From Mesorhizobium plurifarium (lineage in GTDB: Bacteria; Pseudomonadota; Alphaproteobacteria; Rhizobiales; Rhizobiaceae): 64,000 nucleotides of DNA. Positions within the stretch are counted from its first letter, which is position 1; each line of letters begins with the position of its first letter. Below are positions 8,683-18,338 of the stretch, piece by piece. The stretch covers positions 179,930 through 243,929 of the forward strand of contig CCNB01000045.1 in assembly GCA_000824785.1 (NCBI GenBank), read 5' to 3'. Below the pieces are notes generated by a model. The model had not been told where the DNA came from. It searched no databases and saw only the letters and a program-made list of their open reading frames with translations. The translations under genes and the position numbers were made by a program.

Positions 8683-9429
8683 ATGAACCGCGCCCCGTTT
8701 GGCAAAAGTCTGTCCCGCAGAAACGTTCTGACCACGCTGGCCGCTGTTCCCGCGGTGGCGCTGCTTGCTGCGTGCAGCGACTCCGGCGAAGAGGCGAAGG
8801 CCGCCGATGTGAAGCCTGCCGACCCGTCGACGCCTGCCAAGCCGGCCGCGACCCCGGCCGCGGTCCAGGTGCCGGAGGCGCAAGGCACCGTCGACATGGC
8901 GGAACTGCTGAAGCCCGGCGCGCTGCCCGACAAGCAGCTCGGCAAGGACGATGCCAAGGTCACCATCGTCGAGTATGCGTCGATGACCTGCCCGCATTGC
9001 GCGCATTTCAACGACACGACCTTTCCTGAGTTGAAGAAGAAGTATATCGACACCGGCAAGGTTCGTTACATCCTGCGCGAATTTCCCTTCGACCCAAGCG
9101 CCGAGGCGGGCTTCATGCTGGCACGCTGCTCCAAGGACAATTACTTCGCCATGGTCGACGTGCTGTTCAAGCAGCAGCCGAGCTGGGTCGGCGTCAACAA
9201 CACCAAGGAAGCGCTGCTGCAGATATCGAAGCTGGCCGGTTTTACACAGGAGTCCTTTGAGTCCTGCTTGACGGACCAGAAACTTCTGGACGATGTGAGA
9301 GCAGTCCAGAAACGCGGAGCGGACGAGTTCAAGGTCGACTCGACGCCGACCTTCTTCATCAACGGAAAGACCTACAAAGGGGCGATGTCGATTGAGGAAA
9401 TGTCGGCCATCATCGACCCTCTGCTTTGA
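8683..9429 (+). CDS. DsbA-family thiol:disulfide protein, lipidated
   Basis: A 248-residue thioredoxin-fold protein. The signal region has a twin-arginine look (SRRNVLT) and ends in a lipobox, LLAAC, with Cys31 as probable lipid site, so it should sit in the periplasm attached to a membrane. After a Pro/Ala-rich linker (residues 40-65) comes the DsbA-like domain with the redox motif CPHC (Cys102, Cys105) and the cis-proline segment STPTFFING. I chose ATG 8683 because AGGTGA ends 5 bases upstream; a GTG at 8674 lies on that site. It precedes smc, the usual rhizobial order. Confidence 0.9.
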   Translation: MNRAPFGKSLSRRNVLTTLAAVPAVALLAACSDSGEEAKAADVKPADPSTPAKPAATPAAVQVPEAQGTVDMAELLKPGALPDKQLGKDDAKVTIVEYASMTCPHCAHFNDTTFPELKKKYIDTGKVRYILREFPFDPSAEAGFMLARCSKDNYFAMVDVLFKQQPSWVGVNNTKEALLQISKLAGFTQESFESCLTDQKLLDDVRAVQKRGADEFKVDSTPTFFINGKTYKGAMSIEEMSAIIDPLL

Positions 9430-9492
9430 CATCCAGGCCGCGCCGAAGCGGTCGGGCTTCGGCGCCATGGCCTGTAGTGTGGGGCGGCGCGA

Positions 9493-12400
9493 ATGAAATT
9501 TTCGCGCCTTCGCCTCCTCGGTTTCAAATCCTTCGTCGAGCCCGGCGAGTTCGTCATCGAACGCGGGCTGACCGGCATTGTCGGGCCGAACGGCTGCGGC
9601 AAGTCGAACCTCGTCGAAGCTTTGCGCTGGGTGATGGGCGAAAGCTCTTACAAGAACATGCGCGCGTCCGGCATGGACGACGTGATCTTCTCCGGCTCAG
9701 GCGCGCGCCCGGCGCGCAACACCGCCGAAGTCACGCTTTTCCTCGACAACACCGACCGCACCGCGCCCGCCGCCTTCAACGATGCCGATGAGCTGCAGGT
9801 ATCGCGCCGCATCGAGCGTGAGGCGGGCTCGCTCTATCGCATCAACGGCAAGGAAGCGCGCGCCAAGGACGTGCAGCTTCTGTTCGCCGACCAGTCGACC
9901 GGCGCGCGCTCGCCGTCCATGGTCGGCCAGGGCCGCATCGGCGAGCTGATCCAGGCAAAGCCGCAGGCCCGCCGAGCGCTGCTCGAGGAAGCCGCCGGCA
10001 TTTCCGGCCTGCACACGCGCCGGCACGAGGCGGAACTCCGGCTCAAGGCCGCCGAGCAGAACCTGGAACGGTTGGACGATGTCGTCGGCGAGTTGGAAGG
10101 CCAGATCGACAGCCTGAAGCGCCAGGCGCGCCAGGCCTCGCGCTTCAAGAACTTGTCGGCCGACATCCGCAAGGCGGAAGCGACGCTCTTGCATCTGCGC
10201 TGGACGCTGGCCAAGACCCAGGAAGGCGAGGCGCGTTCAGCGCTTGCCGTCGCCACCACGCTGGTCGGTGACCGCGCCGCCGCCCAGATGGCGGCCGCCA
10301 GGGAGCAGGGCATCGCGGCGCACCGGCTGCCGGACCTGCGCGACGCCGAAGCCGCCGCGGCCGCCGCCTTCCAGCGCCTGTCGATCGCCAAGACGCAGAT
10401 CGAGGAAGAGGCCGGCCGCATCCGTGCGCGCCAGACCGAGCTCGAACGCCGCCTGCAGCAGCTCGACGCCGACATCGCCCGCGAGGAGCGGATGGTGCGC
10501 GACAATGCTGACATCCTCGAACGCCTGCGCGCCGAGGAAGCCGAGCTCAACTCGGACAATGCAGGCGCCGCCGAGCGCGAGGCGACCACGCGCGCCGCCT
10601 TCGAGCAGGCCGGTGCGACGCTGTCGCAAAGCGAGGCAAAACTTGCCGCGCTGACCGCCGAACGCGCCGAGGCGGCCGCCTCGCGCCACCAGATCGAGCG
10701 CAGCCTGCGCGAGACCGCCGAGCGCCGCGATCGCTTCGCCCGCCAGCTCGCCGAGGTCGACCGCGAGCTTTCCGACATCGTCGCGCGCATTTCCGGCCTG
10801 CCGGATCCGGCCGAGAAGCGGCTGCTGGTCGAGGATGCGCTCGCCCGGCTGGAAGAGAGCGAGGCAGGCGCCATTGCCGCCGAGCAGGCCGTCGCCGAGG
10901 CGCGCGCGGCCGAAAGCGCCGCAAGGCCGCCCCTGCAGGACGCCAGGGCGGAGCTGGCGCGCATCGAGACCGAAGCGCGCACATTGGCGAAAATCCTCAA
11001 CGCCACCAGCGGCGGCGATCTTTTCCCATCGGTGCTTGAGCAGATCAGCGTCGAGCGCGGCTACGAAACCGCGCTTGGCGCGGCCCTTGGCGAGGACCTC
11101 GATGTCCCGCTCGACCGCAGCGCTCCGGTGCATTGGGGCGAGAGCGCGGTGCAGCCCAGCGATGCGGCGCTGCCCGAAGGCGTGAAGAGCCTGGCAAGCG
11201 TCGTGCGCGCGCCGGCGCAGCTTGCGCGCCGCCTGGCGCAGATCGGCATCGTCGAGGCCGCCGACGGACGCCGTCTTCAAGCGTTGCTGGCGCCCGGTCA
11301 GCGGCTGGTGAGCCGCGATGGCGCGCTCTGGCGCTGGGACGGCCTGACCGCGAGCGCCGACGCGCCGACTGCCGCGGCGCTGCGGCTGGCGCAGAAGAAC
11401 CGCCTGGCCGAGCTCGATGCCGAAGCCGTGCAGGCGACGCGCGTCGTGCGCGAGGCTGAGGAAGCATTGGCGCGCGCCGAACAGGCGATGCGCCAGGCAA
11501 GCGAGGCCGAGCGCAATGCGCGTCAGGCCGGACGCGAGGCCCAGCATGCGCTGGATGCCGCCCGCGACGCGCTGGCCGAGGCCGAGAAGGCCGGCGGCGA
11601 ACTGGTGAGCCGCCGCGCTGCTCTGGACGAAGCCCGTGCCCGCATCGTCGACAGCCACGAGGAGACACAGGCCGCTTTCCTCGAAGCCGAGGAGATGCTG
11701 AAGGACGCGCCCGATCTCGGCGACCTGCAGCTGCAGCTCGAACAGGCCTCCGCCAACGTCTCGCGAGACCGGGCCACGCTCGCCGACGCGCGCGCCGTGC
11801 ATGATGGACTGCGGCGCGAGGCCGAGGCGCGGATGCGCCGGCTGGACGCTATCGGCGCCGAGCGCAAGAACTGGCTGGAGCGCGCCGAAAACGCCTCGAC
11901 GCAGATTGCCGCCCTCGGCGAGCGCAAGGCCGAGGCCGAAGCCGAGCGCGAGCGGCTGGCCGATGCGCCGGACGAGATCGACGCCAAGCGCCGCGCGCTC
12001 TTGACGCAACTTTCCGAGGCCGAGGCGCTGCGCCACGCGGCAAGCGATCGCCTGCAGGAAGCGGAAAACCAGCAGGCCGAATTCGACAAGGCGGCCACCG
12101 CCGCCATCCAGTCGCTTGCCGAGGCGCGCGAGACGCGAGTCCGCGCCGAGGAGCGGCTCACCGCCGCCGACGAGCGCCGCGCCGAGGTCGAGGCGCGCAT
12201 CCAGGAAGCGCTGAACACGCCGCCGCATCTCGTTATCCAGCACACCGGCCTCAAAGCCGACGATCCGATGCCCGACATGGCCGAGATCGAGCGCCAACTC
12301 GACCGGCTGAAGATCGAGCGCGAGCGGCTCGGCGCCGTCAATCTGCGCGCCGAGGAAGAGCAGAAGGAGCTGTCCGACAGGCTGGAGACCATCGTTTCCG

Positions 12401-12954
12401 AGCGTGAGGACATCATCGAGGCGATCAGGAAACTGCGCCAGGCGATCCAGAGCCTCAACCGCGAGGGCCGCGAGCGGCTGCTGTCGGCCTTCGAGGTCGT
12501 CAACGGCCATTTCCAGCGGCTGTTCTCGCACCTCTTCGGCGGCGGCACGGCCGAGCTGCAGCTGATCGAGTCTGAAGACCCGCTCGAAGCCGGTCTCGAA
12601 ATCCTCGCCCGTCCGCCCGGCAAGAAGCCGCAGACCATGACGCTGCTGTCCGGTGGCGAGCAGGCGCTGACGGCGATGTCGCTGATCTTCGCCGTCTTCC
12701 TCACCAACCCGGCGCCGATTTGCGTGCTCGACGAGGTCGACGCGCCGCTCGACGACCACAATGTTGAGCGCTTCTGCAATCTGATGGAAGAGATGGCCAA
12801 GACGACCGAGACGCGCTTCGTCATCATCACCCACAACCCGATCACCATGGCGCGCATGGACCGGCTGTTCGGCGTCACCATGGCCGAGCAGGGCGTCAGC
12901 CAGCTGGTCTCGGTCGACCTGCAGGCGGCTGAGGCGATGCGCGAGGCGAGCTGA
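9493..12954 (+). CDS. smc: chromosome segregation ATPase SMC
   Basis: A 1153-residue condensin subunit. The N-terminal head has Walker A GPNGCGKSNLVEALRW, then long Glu/Arg/Ala-rich coiled coils (about 170-500 and 650-1000) around a hinge (about 500-640), and the C-terminal head with signature LLSGGEQALTAMSL and Walker B ICVLDEVDAPLDDHN. The dimer loops DNA and organises sister chromosomes. The hinge is rather divergent, as in other rhizobial SMCs. Start ATG 9493 matches the conserved MKFSRLRLLGFKSF opening. No ScpA/ScpB in the window. Confidence 0.97.
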   Translation: MKFSRLRLLGFKSFVEPGEFVIERGLTGIVGPNGCGKSNLVEALRWVMGESSYKNMRASGMDDVIFSGSGARPARNTAEVTLFLDNTDRTAPAAFNDADELQVSRRIEREAGSLYRINGKEARAKDVQLLFADQSTGARSPSMVGQGRIGELIQAKPQARRALLEEAAGISGLHTRRHEAELRLKAAEQNLERLDDVVGELEGQIDSLKRQARQASRFKNLSADIRKAEATLLHLRWTLAKTQEGEARSALAVATTLVGDRAAAQMAAAREQGIAAHRLPDLRDAEAAAAAAFQRLSIAKTQIEEEAGRIRARQTELERRLQQLDADIAREERMVRDNADILERLRAEEAELNSDNAGAAEREATTRAAFEQAGATLSQSEAKLAALTAERAEAAASRHQIERSLRETAERRDRFARQLAEVDRELSDIVARISGLPDPAEKRLLVEDALARLEESEAGAIAAEQAVAEARAAESAARPPLQDARAELARIETEARTLAKILNATSGGDLFPSVLEQISVERGYETALGAALGEDLDVPLDRSAPVHWGESAVQPSDAALPEGVKSLASVVRAPAQLARRLAQIGIVEAADGRRLQALLAPGQRLVSRDGALWRWDGLTASADAPTAAALRLAQKNRLAELDAEAVQATRVVREAEEALARAEQAMRQASEAERNARQAGREAQHALDAARDALAEAEKAGGELVSRRAALDEARARIVDSHEETQAAFLEAEEMLKDAPDLGDLQLQLEQASANVSRDRATLADARAVHDGLRREAEARMRRLDAIGAERKNWLERAENASTQIAALGERKAEAEAERERLADAPDEIDAKRRALLTQLSEAEALRHAASDRLQEAENQQAEFDKAATAAIQSLAEARETRVRAEERLTAADERRAEVEARIQEALNTPPHLVIQHTGLKADDPMPDMAEIERQLDRLKIERERLGAVNLRAEEEQKELSDRLETIVSEREDIIEAIRKLRQAIQSLNREGRERLLSAFEVVNGHFQRLFSHLFGGGTAELQLIESEDPLEAGLEILARPPGKKPQTMTLLSGGEQALTAMSLIFAVFLTNPAPICVLDEVDAPLDDHNVERFCNLMEEMAKTTETRFVIITHNPITMARMDRLFGVTMAEQGVSQLVSVDLQAAEAMREAS

Positions 12955-12975
12955 GCCTGCCCGGCCCGGCCGAGG

Positions 12976-13908
12976 CTATCGCGCCGAGATCGTTTCCGAC
13001 GGCATGAAGCGGACGCTTGCCGACCGGCTCTCGCCGGGTGCAAGCACCATGCAACCTGCGTCTTCCTCCAACCGATTGAAGGCGTCGGTGATGTTGCTGA
13101 CCGGCTCGGCGCAGAAGAAGGGCTCGCCCGGTGGTGTGTAGAGCACCAGGAAATCGAGCGGCGCTTCCGCCTCGATGTCCAGCAGCCGTTGTTCATCCGG
13201 CCAGGTGATGCGCGCTCGGCGTGTCCATCCGGTGAAGACGGTGTCGAACGCGGCCTCGGCGACGTCGAAGCCTGTGGTCGGATCAGCGCCCGCGGGCGGC
13301 GGAACGTGGCGTGTGGGCAGAACCTCGGCGTCGGTTTCCCACATCCCCGTGACACCGGCCTGGATACGCGTCCATGGGTTAGCGGGAAAGTAGGGATGAA
13401 GCCCGAAACCGGCCGGCATGGGCGTATCCGAGAGGTTGCGCATCGAGATCCGGATGCTCAGGCAGCCCCGTACGAGTCCGATCCTCTGCTCGGCCTCGTA
13501 GCTCCATGGCCAGGAATCGGCATCATGACGATAGCGCAGGACCGCGCTGGCTTGCTGGTGCCCTGCCAGCGTCCACGGCCGGCGCCAGCCATGGCCGTGC
13601 TCATAATGCGGATCGTCGGGCCGCGTCGGCAACTCGATGGTCCGGCCTGCAAAGCTGAAACGGCCGCCCCTTATGCGATTGGAATAGGGGACGAGCGGGA
13701 AGCAGGCCATGGCGCCGGCGTCGCGGCCGGCGAGCGCGGCGGGGCCGGCGGGACGCAGCCAGTCGATGGCATGCCCGTTATTCTCCCCGCGATACGACGC
13801 CAGCGCGCCGCCGACGGCCGGGGCGATCTCTACCGTCGCCAGGCCATCGGCGATCATGACCAGCCCTTCGCGCCCGCCGGCGCCGCTTATTTCAAAATTC
13901 CCGTCCAT
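12976..13908 (-). CDS. aldose 1-epimerase family protein
   Basis: A 310-residue galactose-mutarotase-like protein. Seen are the sugar-binding FPLVPYSNRIRGGRF region, the conserved histidines in HYEHGHGWRRPW and GFGLHPYFP, and the C-terminal CAEPVSNITDAFN with the catalytic glutamate. Such enzymes interconvert alpha and beta anomers. ATG 13908 is preceded by GGGGAGAAG. It is divergent from the GntR gene of the sugar-acid operon, and it probably supplies the right anomer to that pathway's sugar dehydrogenase; this link is inference. Converges on smc with 21 bases between stops. Confidence 0.88.
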   Translation of the reverse strand: MDGNFEISGAGGREGLVMIADGLATVEIAPAVGGALASYRGENNGHAIDWLRPAGPAALAGRDAGAMACFPLVPYSNRIRGGRFSFAGRTIELPTRPDDPHYEHGHGWRRPWTLAGHQQASAVLRYRHDADSWPWSYEAEQRIGLVRGCLSIRISMRNLSDTPMPAGFGLHPYFPANPWTRIQAGVTGMWETDAEVLPTRHVPPPAGADPTTGFDVAEAAFDTVFTGWTRRARITWPDEQRLLDIEAEAPLDFLVLYTPPGEPFFCAEPVSNITDAFNRLEEDAGCMVLAPGESRSASVRFMPSETISAR

Positions 13909-13951
13909 CTTCTCCCCGATGCCTTGACTCTCGTCGCCGCCTGGATAAAGA

Positions 13952-13971
13952 CATATCATATGAATAGTATG
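13952..13971. promoter_or_regulatory. short palindromes over the gntR start, candidate operator
   Basis: CATATCATATG (13952-13962) is an 11-base palindrome, and a second weaker CATA...TATG pair ends at 13971. They lie in the 51-base gap between the divergent epimerase and GntR genes, a natural place for autoregulation. No direct evidence of binding. Confidence 0.3.
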
Positions 13972-14754
13972 AAGAATACAAAATCCTTCAGCATCGCCCG
14001 CACGTCGCGGGTCGTCGCCGCGGTTGCCAGCGGCTCGACGGCGCTGCATGCGACGGTCGTCGAGCAGATCGGTTTGCGCATCGTGCAGGGCGATTTCCTG
14101 CCCGGCGAGGCGCTCCCCAATGCCGACGATTCCAGCGAGATGCTGGGCGTCAGCCGCACCGTGCTGCGCGAGGCGATCAAGGTGCTGGCGGGCAAGGGGC
14201 TGGTCGAGTCACGGCCGAAGACCGGCACGCGGGTGCGTCCCCGCTCCGACTGGAACTTCCTTGATCCTGACGTCCTTTCATGGCGCTACGCGGCGGGCAT
14301 CAGCGCCGAGGACGTCACCGCGCTTTTCGAGTTGCGCCGGGCGATCGAGCCGATGTCGGCCGCGCTTGCGGCCAAGCGGGCGACGCCGGCACAGCTTGCC
14401 GAGCTTAATGCCGCGCTTGCTGAAATGGAGGCTGTGGGCGACGACGGCGACCGCTTTGCCAAGCCCGACCTCGTCTTCCATCAGACCATCCTGCGCATGA
14501 CGGGCAATGAGTTGATCGGCTCGCTGGCGGCGCTGGTGGAGACGGCGCTGATGATGAGCTTCCGCCTCTCCAATGACAATCCGGAGGGGCAGCGCCACTC
14601 GCTGCCGCTGCACCGCGAGGTGGCCGAGAAGATCGCCGCCGGCGATGGGAGTGGCGCGCAGCAGGCGCTTCTCGTCCTCATCGACAACGCCGAGGAAGAC
14701 GTTCGCCGCAGCGTCGAGAACCGCAACAGGCGCCGCAAGGAGCAGAGATCGTGA
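13960..14754 (+). CDS. GntR/FadR-family transcriptional regulator (FCD domain)
   Basis: A 264-residue regulator: a winged-helix GntR domain (about 30-100; VVEQIGLRIVQGDFLPGEALP, then MLGVSRTVLREAIKVL as recognition region) and a helical FCD ligand domain (about 115-240) with metal-ligand-like Asp and His residues (ELRRAIEP, LVFHQTILR, LHREVAEKI). Members of this group sense sugar acids and similar metabolites. The start is uncertain: ATGs at 13960 and 13969 are both possible and neither has a strong ribosome site. The stop overlaps the GTG of the dehydratase by 4 bases, so it is the first gene of the operon and likely its regulator. Confidence 0.88.
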   Translation: MNSMKNTKSFSIARTSRVVAAVASGSTALHATVVEQIGLRIVQGDFLPGEALPNADDSSEMLGVSRTVLREAIKVLAGKGLVESRPKTGTRVRPRSDWNFLDPDVLSWRYAAGISAEDVTALFELRRAIEPMSAALAAKRATPAQLAELNAALAEMEAVGDDGDRFAKPDLVFHQTILRMTGNELIGSLAALVETALMMSFRLSNDNPEGQRHSLPLHREVAEKIAAGDGSGAQQALLVLIDNAEEDVRRSVENRNRRRKEQRS

Positions 14755-16475
14755 GCGAAAGACGAAAGCTGCGATCGACAGCTTGGTTCGGCGGTGAAGG
14801 CAAGAACGCCTTCATGCACCGCAGCTGGATGAAGAACCAGGGCATTCCGGACGACGCGTTCGACGGCCGCCCGGTGATCGGCATCTGCAACACCTGGTCG
14901 GAGCTGACCCCGTGCAATGCGCATTTGCGGGCGCTCGCCGATCACGTCAAGCGCGGCGTCTATGAGGCCGGCGGCCTGCCGGTCGAATTTCCCGTGACAT
15001 CGCTCGGCGAAAGCAACATGCGCCCAACCGCGATGCTGTTCCGCAATCTGGCGAGCATGGACGTCGAAGAGTCCATTCGCGGCAACCCCATCGACGGCGT
15101 CGTGCTCATGGTCGGCTGCGACAAGACCACGCCGTCGCTGCTGATGGGGGCGGCGTCCTGCAATCTGCCGACCATCGCCGTGTCGGGCGGCCCGATGCTG
15201 AACGGCAAGTTCCGTGGCCAGGACATCGGCTCCGGCACCCATGTCTGGAAATTCGCCGAGGACGTGAAGGCAGGCCGCATGAAGGTCGAGGACTTTCTCG
15301 CCGCGGAACAGGGCCAGAGCCGGTCGGCCGGCAGCTGCATGACCATGGGAACCGCTTCCACCATGGCCAGCATGGTCGAGGCGCTGGGCATCGGCATGCC
15401 GGACAATGCGGCGATACCGGCGGTCGATTCGCGCCGTGGCGTGCTTGCGCAGCTTGCCGGGCGGCAGATTGTCGACCTTGTGCTCCGGGATGTGACGATG
15501 TCGCAAATTCTCACCCGGCAGGCCTTCGAGAACGCCATCCGCGTCAATGGCGCCATCGGTGGGTCGACCAACGCGGTGCTGCACCTCATCGCGATCGCGC
15601 GTCGCGTCGGCGTCGATCTCAGCCTGGACGATTGGGACCGCCTCGGCCGCGATGTGCCGACCATTGTCGATTTGATGCCGTCGGGCCGGTTCCTGATGGA
15701 AGATTTCTACTACGCCGGGGGGCTGGCTGCGGTCATGGCGTCGCTGGATGGGGCGGGGTTTCTCCATCGCGACGCCATGACCGTCAGCGGAAAGACGATC
15801 GGCGAGCTGGTCGACGGCGCACCGAACTACAATCCCGAGGTCATCAGGCCGCTCGACCGGCCGTTGACTCGGGAAGGCGGCATATCGGTGCTGCGAGGCA
15901 ATCTCGCGCCCGACGGCGCTGTCATAAAGCCGTCGGCGGCGACGCCGGCGCTGATGCAGCACCGGGGCAGGGCGGTGGTTTTCGAGAATATCGAGCACTA
16001 CTACGCCCGCGTCGACGATCCGGAGCTCGATATCGACGCCTCTTCGGTGATGGTGCTCAAGAATTGCGGTCCGCGTGGCTATCCGGGCATGGCCGAGGTC
16101 GGCAACATGCCGCTGCCGGCGAAGCTCCTGAAACAGGGCGTTTCGGACATGGTCCGCATCTCCGATGCGCGCATGAGCGGCACCGCATACGGGACGGTGG
16201 TCTTGCATGTTGCTCCCGAGGCTGCGGCGGGTGGCGCGCTTGCCCTGGTTCGCGACGGCGATCTCATTGATCTCGACGTCGCCGGCCGGCGCCTCGAATT
16301 GCTGGTTTCCGAAGAGGAGCTCGCGGCGCGCCGCCGCGACTGGAGGCCGCCGGCGCCGCCCGAGGGCGGCTACCAGAGCCTCTATGTTGAGCGCGTCCTG
16401 CAGGCCGATCAGGGCTGCGATTTCGATTTCCTTGTCGGGCGCCGCGATGCCGGCATCCCCCGCCATTCGCATTAG
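14751..16475 (+). CDS. IlvD/Edd-family sugar-acid dehydratase, L-arabinonate-dehydratase-like
   Basis: A 574-residue dehydratase that removes water from an aldonate to give a 2-keto-3-deoxy acid, using an iron-sulfur cluster and Mg. Cluster cysteines are visible in SELTPCNAHLR, MVGCDKTTPS and SAGSCMTMGTAS. The sequence resembles, from memory, the Rhizobium leguminosarum L-arabinonate dehydratase closely (shared GVDLSLDDWDR, NCGPRGYPGMAEVGNM and RISDARMSGTAYGTVVLH segments), an enzyme known to accept several sugar acids. Start GTG 14751 overlaps the gntR stop. The dihydroxy-acid dehydratase IlvD is excluded by this context. Exact sugar acid is uncertain. Confidence 0.9.
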   Translation: MSERRKLRSTAWFGGEGKNAFMHRSWMKNQGIPDDAFDGRPVIGICNTWSELTPCNAHLRALADHVKRGVYEAGGLPVEFPVTSLGESNMRPTAMLFRNLASMDVEESIRGNPIDGVVLMVGCDKTTPSLLMGAASCNLPTIAVSGGPMLNGKFRGQDIGSGTHVWKFAEDVKAGRMKVEDFLAAEQGQSRSAGSCMTMGTASTMASMVEALGIGMPDNAAIPAVDSRRGVLAQLAGRQIVDLVLRDVTMSQILTRQAFENAIRVNGAIGGSTNAVLHLIAIARRVGVDLSLDDWDRLGRDVPTIVDLMPSGRFLMEDFYYAGGLAAVMASLDGAGFLHRDAMTVSGKTIGELVDGAPNYNPEVIRPLDRPLTREGGISVLRGNLAPDGAVIKPSAATPALMQHRGRAVVFENIEHYYARVDDPELDIDASSVMVLKNCGPRGYPGMAEVGNMPLPAKLLKQGVSDMVRISDARMSGTAYGTVVLHVAPEAAAGGALALVRDGDLIDLDVAGRRLELLVSEEELAARRRDWRPPAPPEGGYQSLYVERVLQADQGCDFDFLVGRRDAGIPRHSH

Positions 16476-16483
16476 GTGCCGCA

Positions 16484-17263
16484 ATGAACGACCAAATCGG
16501 TACCTATGCCGTCTACCCCAGCCTCAAGGGCCGCAGCGTCTTCATAACCGGCGGCGGCAGCGGCATTGGCGAGAGCCTCGTGCGCCACTTCTGCGCGCAA
16601 GGCAGCCGCGTCGCCTTCGTCGACATGGCGGTGGAACCGTCGAGGCAGTTGGTCGCGGCGATCGCGGCGCAAGGCCATCCGGAGCCGCTCTTCATTCCTT
16701 GCGATCTGCGCGATGTCGAGGCCCTGCAGGCGGCCGTCGAACAGGCGAGAGAGCGAAATGGCCCCATCCAGGCGCTGTGCAACAACGCCGGCAACGACGA
16801 CCGCCACCAGACCGCGGATGTCAGCGTCGCCTATTGGGACGACCGCATGGCGGTCAACCTGCGCCACCAGTTCTTCGCGGCACAGGCCGTGCGCCCGCAA
16901 ATGAAGGCGCTGGGCGGCGGCTCGATCATCAATTTCGGCTCGATCACCTGGATGGTCGGCGATCCGGACTGCCCTGCCTATGTGACGGCGAAGGCGGCCG
17001 TCTACGGCATGACACGGGCGCTTGCCCGCGAACTTGGCCCCGAGCGCATCCGCGTCAACTGCATGGTGCCGGGCTGGGTGATGACGGAGCGCCAGATGCG
17101 CCTGTGGCTGACGCCGGCCGGCGAGCGCCAGATCGAGGAAAGGCAGTGCCTGCCCGATCGGCTGCAGCCTTCCGACATTGCGCGCATGGCGCTGTTTCTT
17201 GCCGCCGATGACAGCCGCATGTGCTCAAGCCAGCAATTCATCGTCGATGGCGGCTGGGTGTGA
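16484..17263 (+). CDS. SDR oxidoreductase, probable NAD-dependent aldose 1-dehydrogenase
   Basis: A 259-residue short-chain dehydrogenase with the nucleotide-binding motif TGGGSGIG, NNAG, a catalytic Ser in FGSITW and the YVTAK (YxxxK) pair. It resembles, from memory, Caulobacter XylB, the D-xylose dehydrogenase (YPSLKG opening, NNAGNDDRH, AVNLRHQFF, C-terminal DGGW), so oxidation of an aldose to its lactone is likely. Starts 8 bases after the dehydratase gene. With that dehydratase and the FAH protein it fits a non-phosphorylative pentose or deoxyhexose route. Substrate not settled by sequence. Confidence 0.87.
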   Translation: MNDQIGTYAVYPSLKGRSVFITGGGSGIGESLVRHFCAQGSRVAFVDMAVEPSRQLVAAIAAQGHPEPLFIPCDLRDVEALQAAVEQARERNGPIQALCNNAGNDDRHQTADVSVAYWDDRMAVNLRHQFFAAQAVRPQMKALGGGSIINFGSITWMVGDPDCPAYVTAKAAVYGMTRALARELGPERIRVNCMVPGWVMTERQMRLWLTPAGERQIEERQCLPDRLQPSDIARMALFLAADDSRMCSSQQFIVDGGWV

Positions 17264-17289
17264 CCCGGCGAACAGGAAAAGGTAGGTTC

Positions 17290-18288
17290 ATGCGTCTCGT
17301 TCAGTTCAATTTGCCCGACGGCAGCCGCCACGTGGGTCGCGTCAGCGCCGATGGCGATCAGCTCCACCTCCTTGCCGGCACCGAAACCGTCCTCGATCTC
17401 GCCACGGCGGCTATCGCCGAAGGCAGGTCCATCGCCTCGCTTGTCGAGGAGCGGACCGGCGGCGAGAAAGTGGACTACAACCAGCTGCTGCGCGAAGGCC
17501 GCGTGCTTGTCCCGGTCGACCATCCGGAGCCGGCGCGTTTCCTCGTCACCGGCACCGGCCTGACGCATACGGGAAGCGCTGCCGCGCGCGACAAGATGCA
17601 TGTGCTGACCCACGGCAAGGACGCCGCCGAATCCGACTCGCTGAAGATCTTCCGCATGGGGCTGGAGGGGGGCAAACCCGCGCCGGGCAAGCTCGGCGTC
17701 CAGCCCGAATGGTTCTTCAAGGGCGTCGGCACCTGCGTTGTGCCGCCGGGCGCGCCGCTGCCGCTGCCGGCCTTCGCCAAGGCAGGCGCCGAGGAAGCCG
17801 AGATCGTCGGACTCTACCTCAACGGGCCGGACGGCCGCCCCTATCGCATCGGCTATGCGCTGGGCAACGAATATTCCGACCACGTGACCGAGGCCGAGAA
17901 TTATCTCTACCTGGCGCACTCCAAGCTGCGCTCCTGTTCGATCGGGCCCGAGCTTTTGATCGGCGAGCTGCCGCGGGAGGTGCGCGGCCATTCCCGCATC
18001 CGGCGCGACGGCGCCGTCATCTGGGAGCAGGAATTCCTCTCGGGCGAGGCGCACATGTCGCACTCGATCGCCAACCTCGAGCACTACCATTTCCGCTACC
18101 CGATGCACCGCCGGCCAGGCGATCTGCACGCCTATTTCTTCGGCGCGGCGGTGATGAGCTACGCCTCCGGCATCAAGACACAGCCCGGCGATGAATACGA
18201 AATCCAGGCACCGGAATTCGGCAAGCCGTTGCGCAACCGGATGCAGGCGGTGCCGGACGAGGGGCTGGTGGCCGTCACCCCGCTGTGA
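17290..18288 (+). CDS. AraD1/GguC-like protein of the fumarylacetoacetate hydrolase family
   Basis: A 332-residue FAH-fold protein. The metal-binding core is recognisable in the GLEGGKP, EEAEIVGLYL and GYALGNEYSDH segments, with the usual acidic ligands. Relatives act on 2-keto-3-deoxy sugar acids, as dehydratases giving 2-ketoglutarate semialdehyde or as hydrolases. ATG 17290 follows AAAAGGTAGG. It follows the SDR by 26 bases and precedes the transporter by 50. No 2,5-dioxovalerate dehydrogenase is seen nearby, so the last step would be encoded elsewhere. The name AraD1/GguC is by resemblance. Confidence 0.82.
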   Translation: MRLVQFNLPDGSRHVGRVSADGDQLHLLAGTETVLDLATAAIAEGRSIASLVEERTGGEKVDYNQLLREGRVLVPVDHPEPARFLVTGTGLTHTGSAAARDKMHVLTHGKDAAESDSLKIFRMGLEGGKPAPGKLGVQPEWFFKGVGTCVVPPGAPLPLPAFAKAGAEEAEIVGLYLNGPDGRPYRIGYALGNEYSDHVTEAENYLYLAHSKLRSCSIGPELLIGELPREVRGHSRIRRDGAVIWEQEFLSGEAHMSHSIANLEHYHFRYPMHRRPGDLHAYFFGAAVMSYASGIKTQPGDEYEIQAPEFGKPLRNRMQAVPDEGLVAVTPL

Positions 18289-18338
18289 CGGCAAGGCCGC
18301 GGACTGAGATCATCAGAACAACAAATGGGAGAATGATC

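Noticed and set aside
10237..12834. Long antisense frame across smc (865 codons)
   Set aside because: High GC at third positions removes stops from the opposite strand; composition is Arg/Leu/Gly-rich with no family match and smc is clear on the plus strand.
13189..13959. Very long in-frame extension of the GntR gene
   Set aside because: It runs antisense through the aldose epimerase gene and has no conserved residues; the FadR fold begins near 13960.
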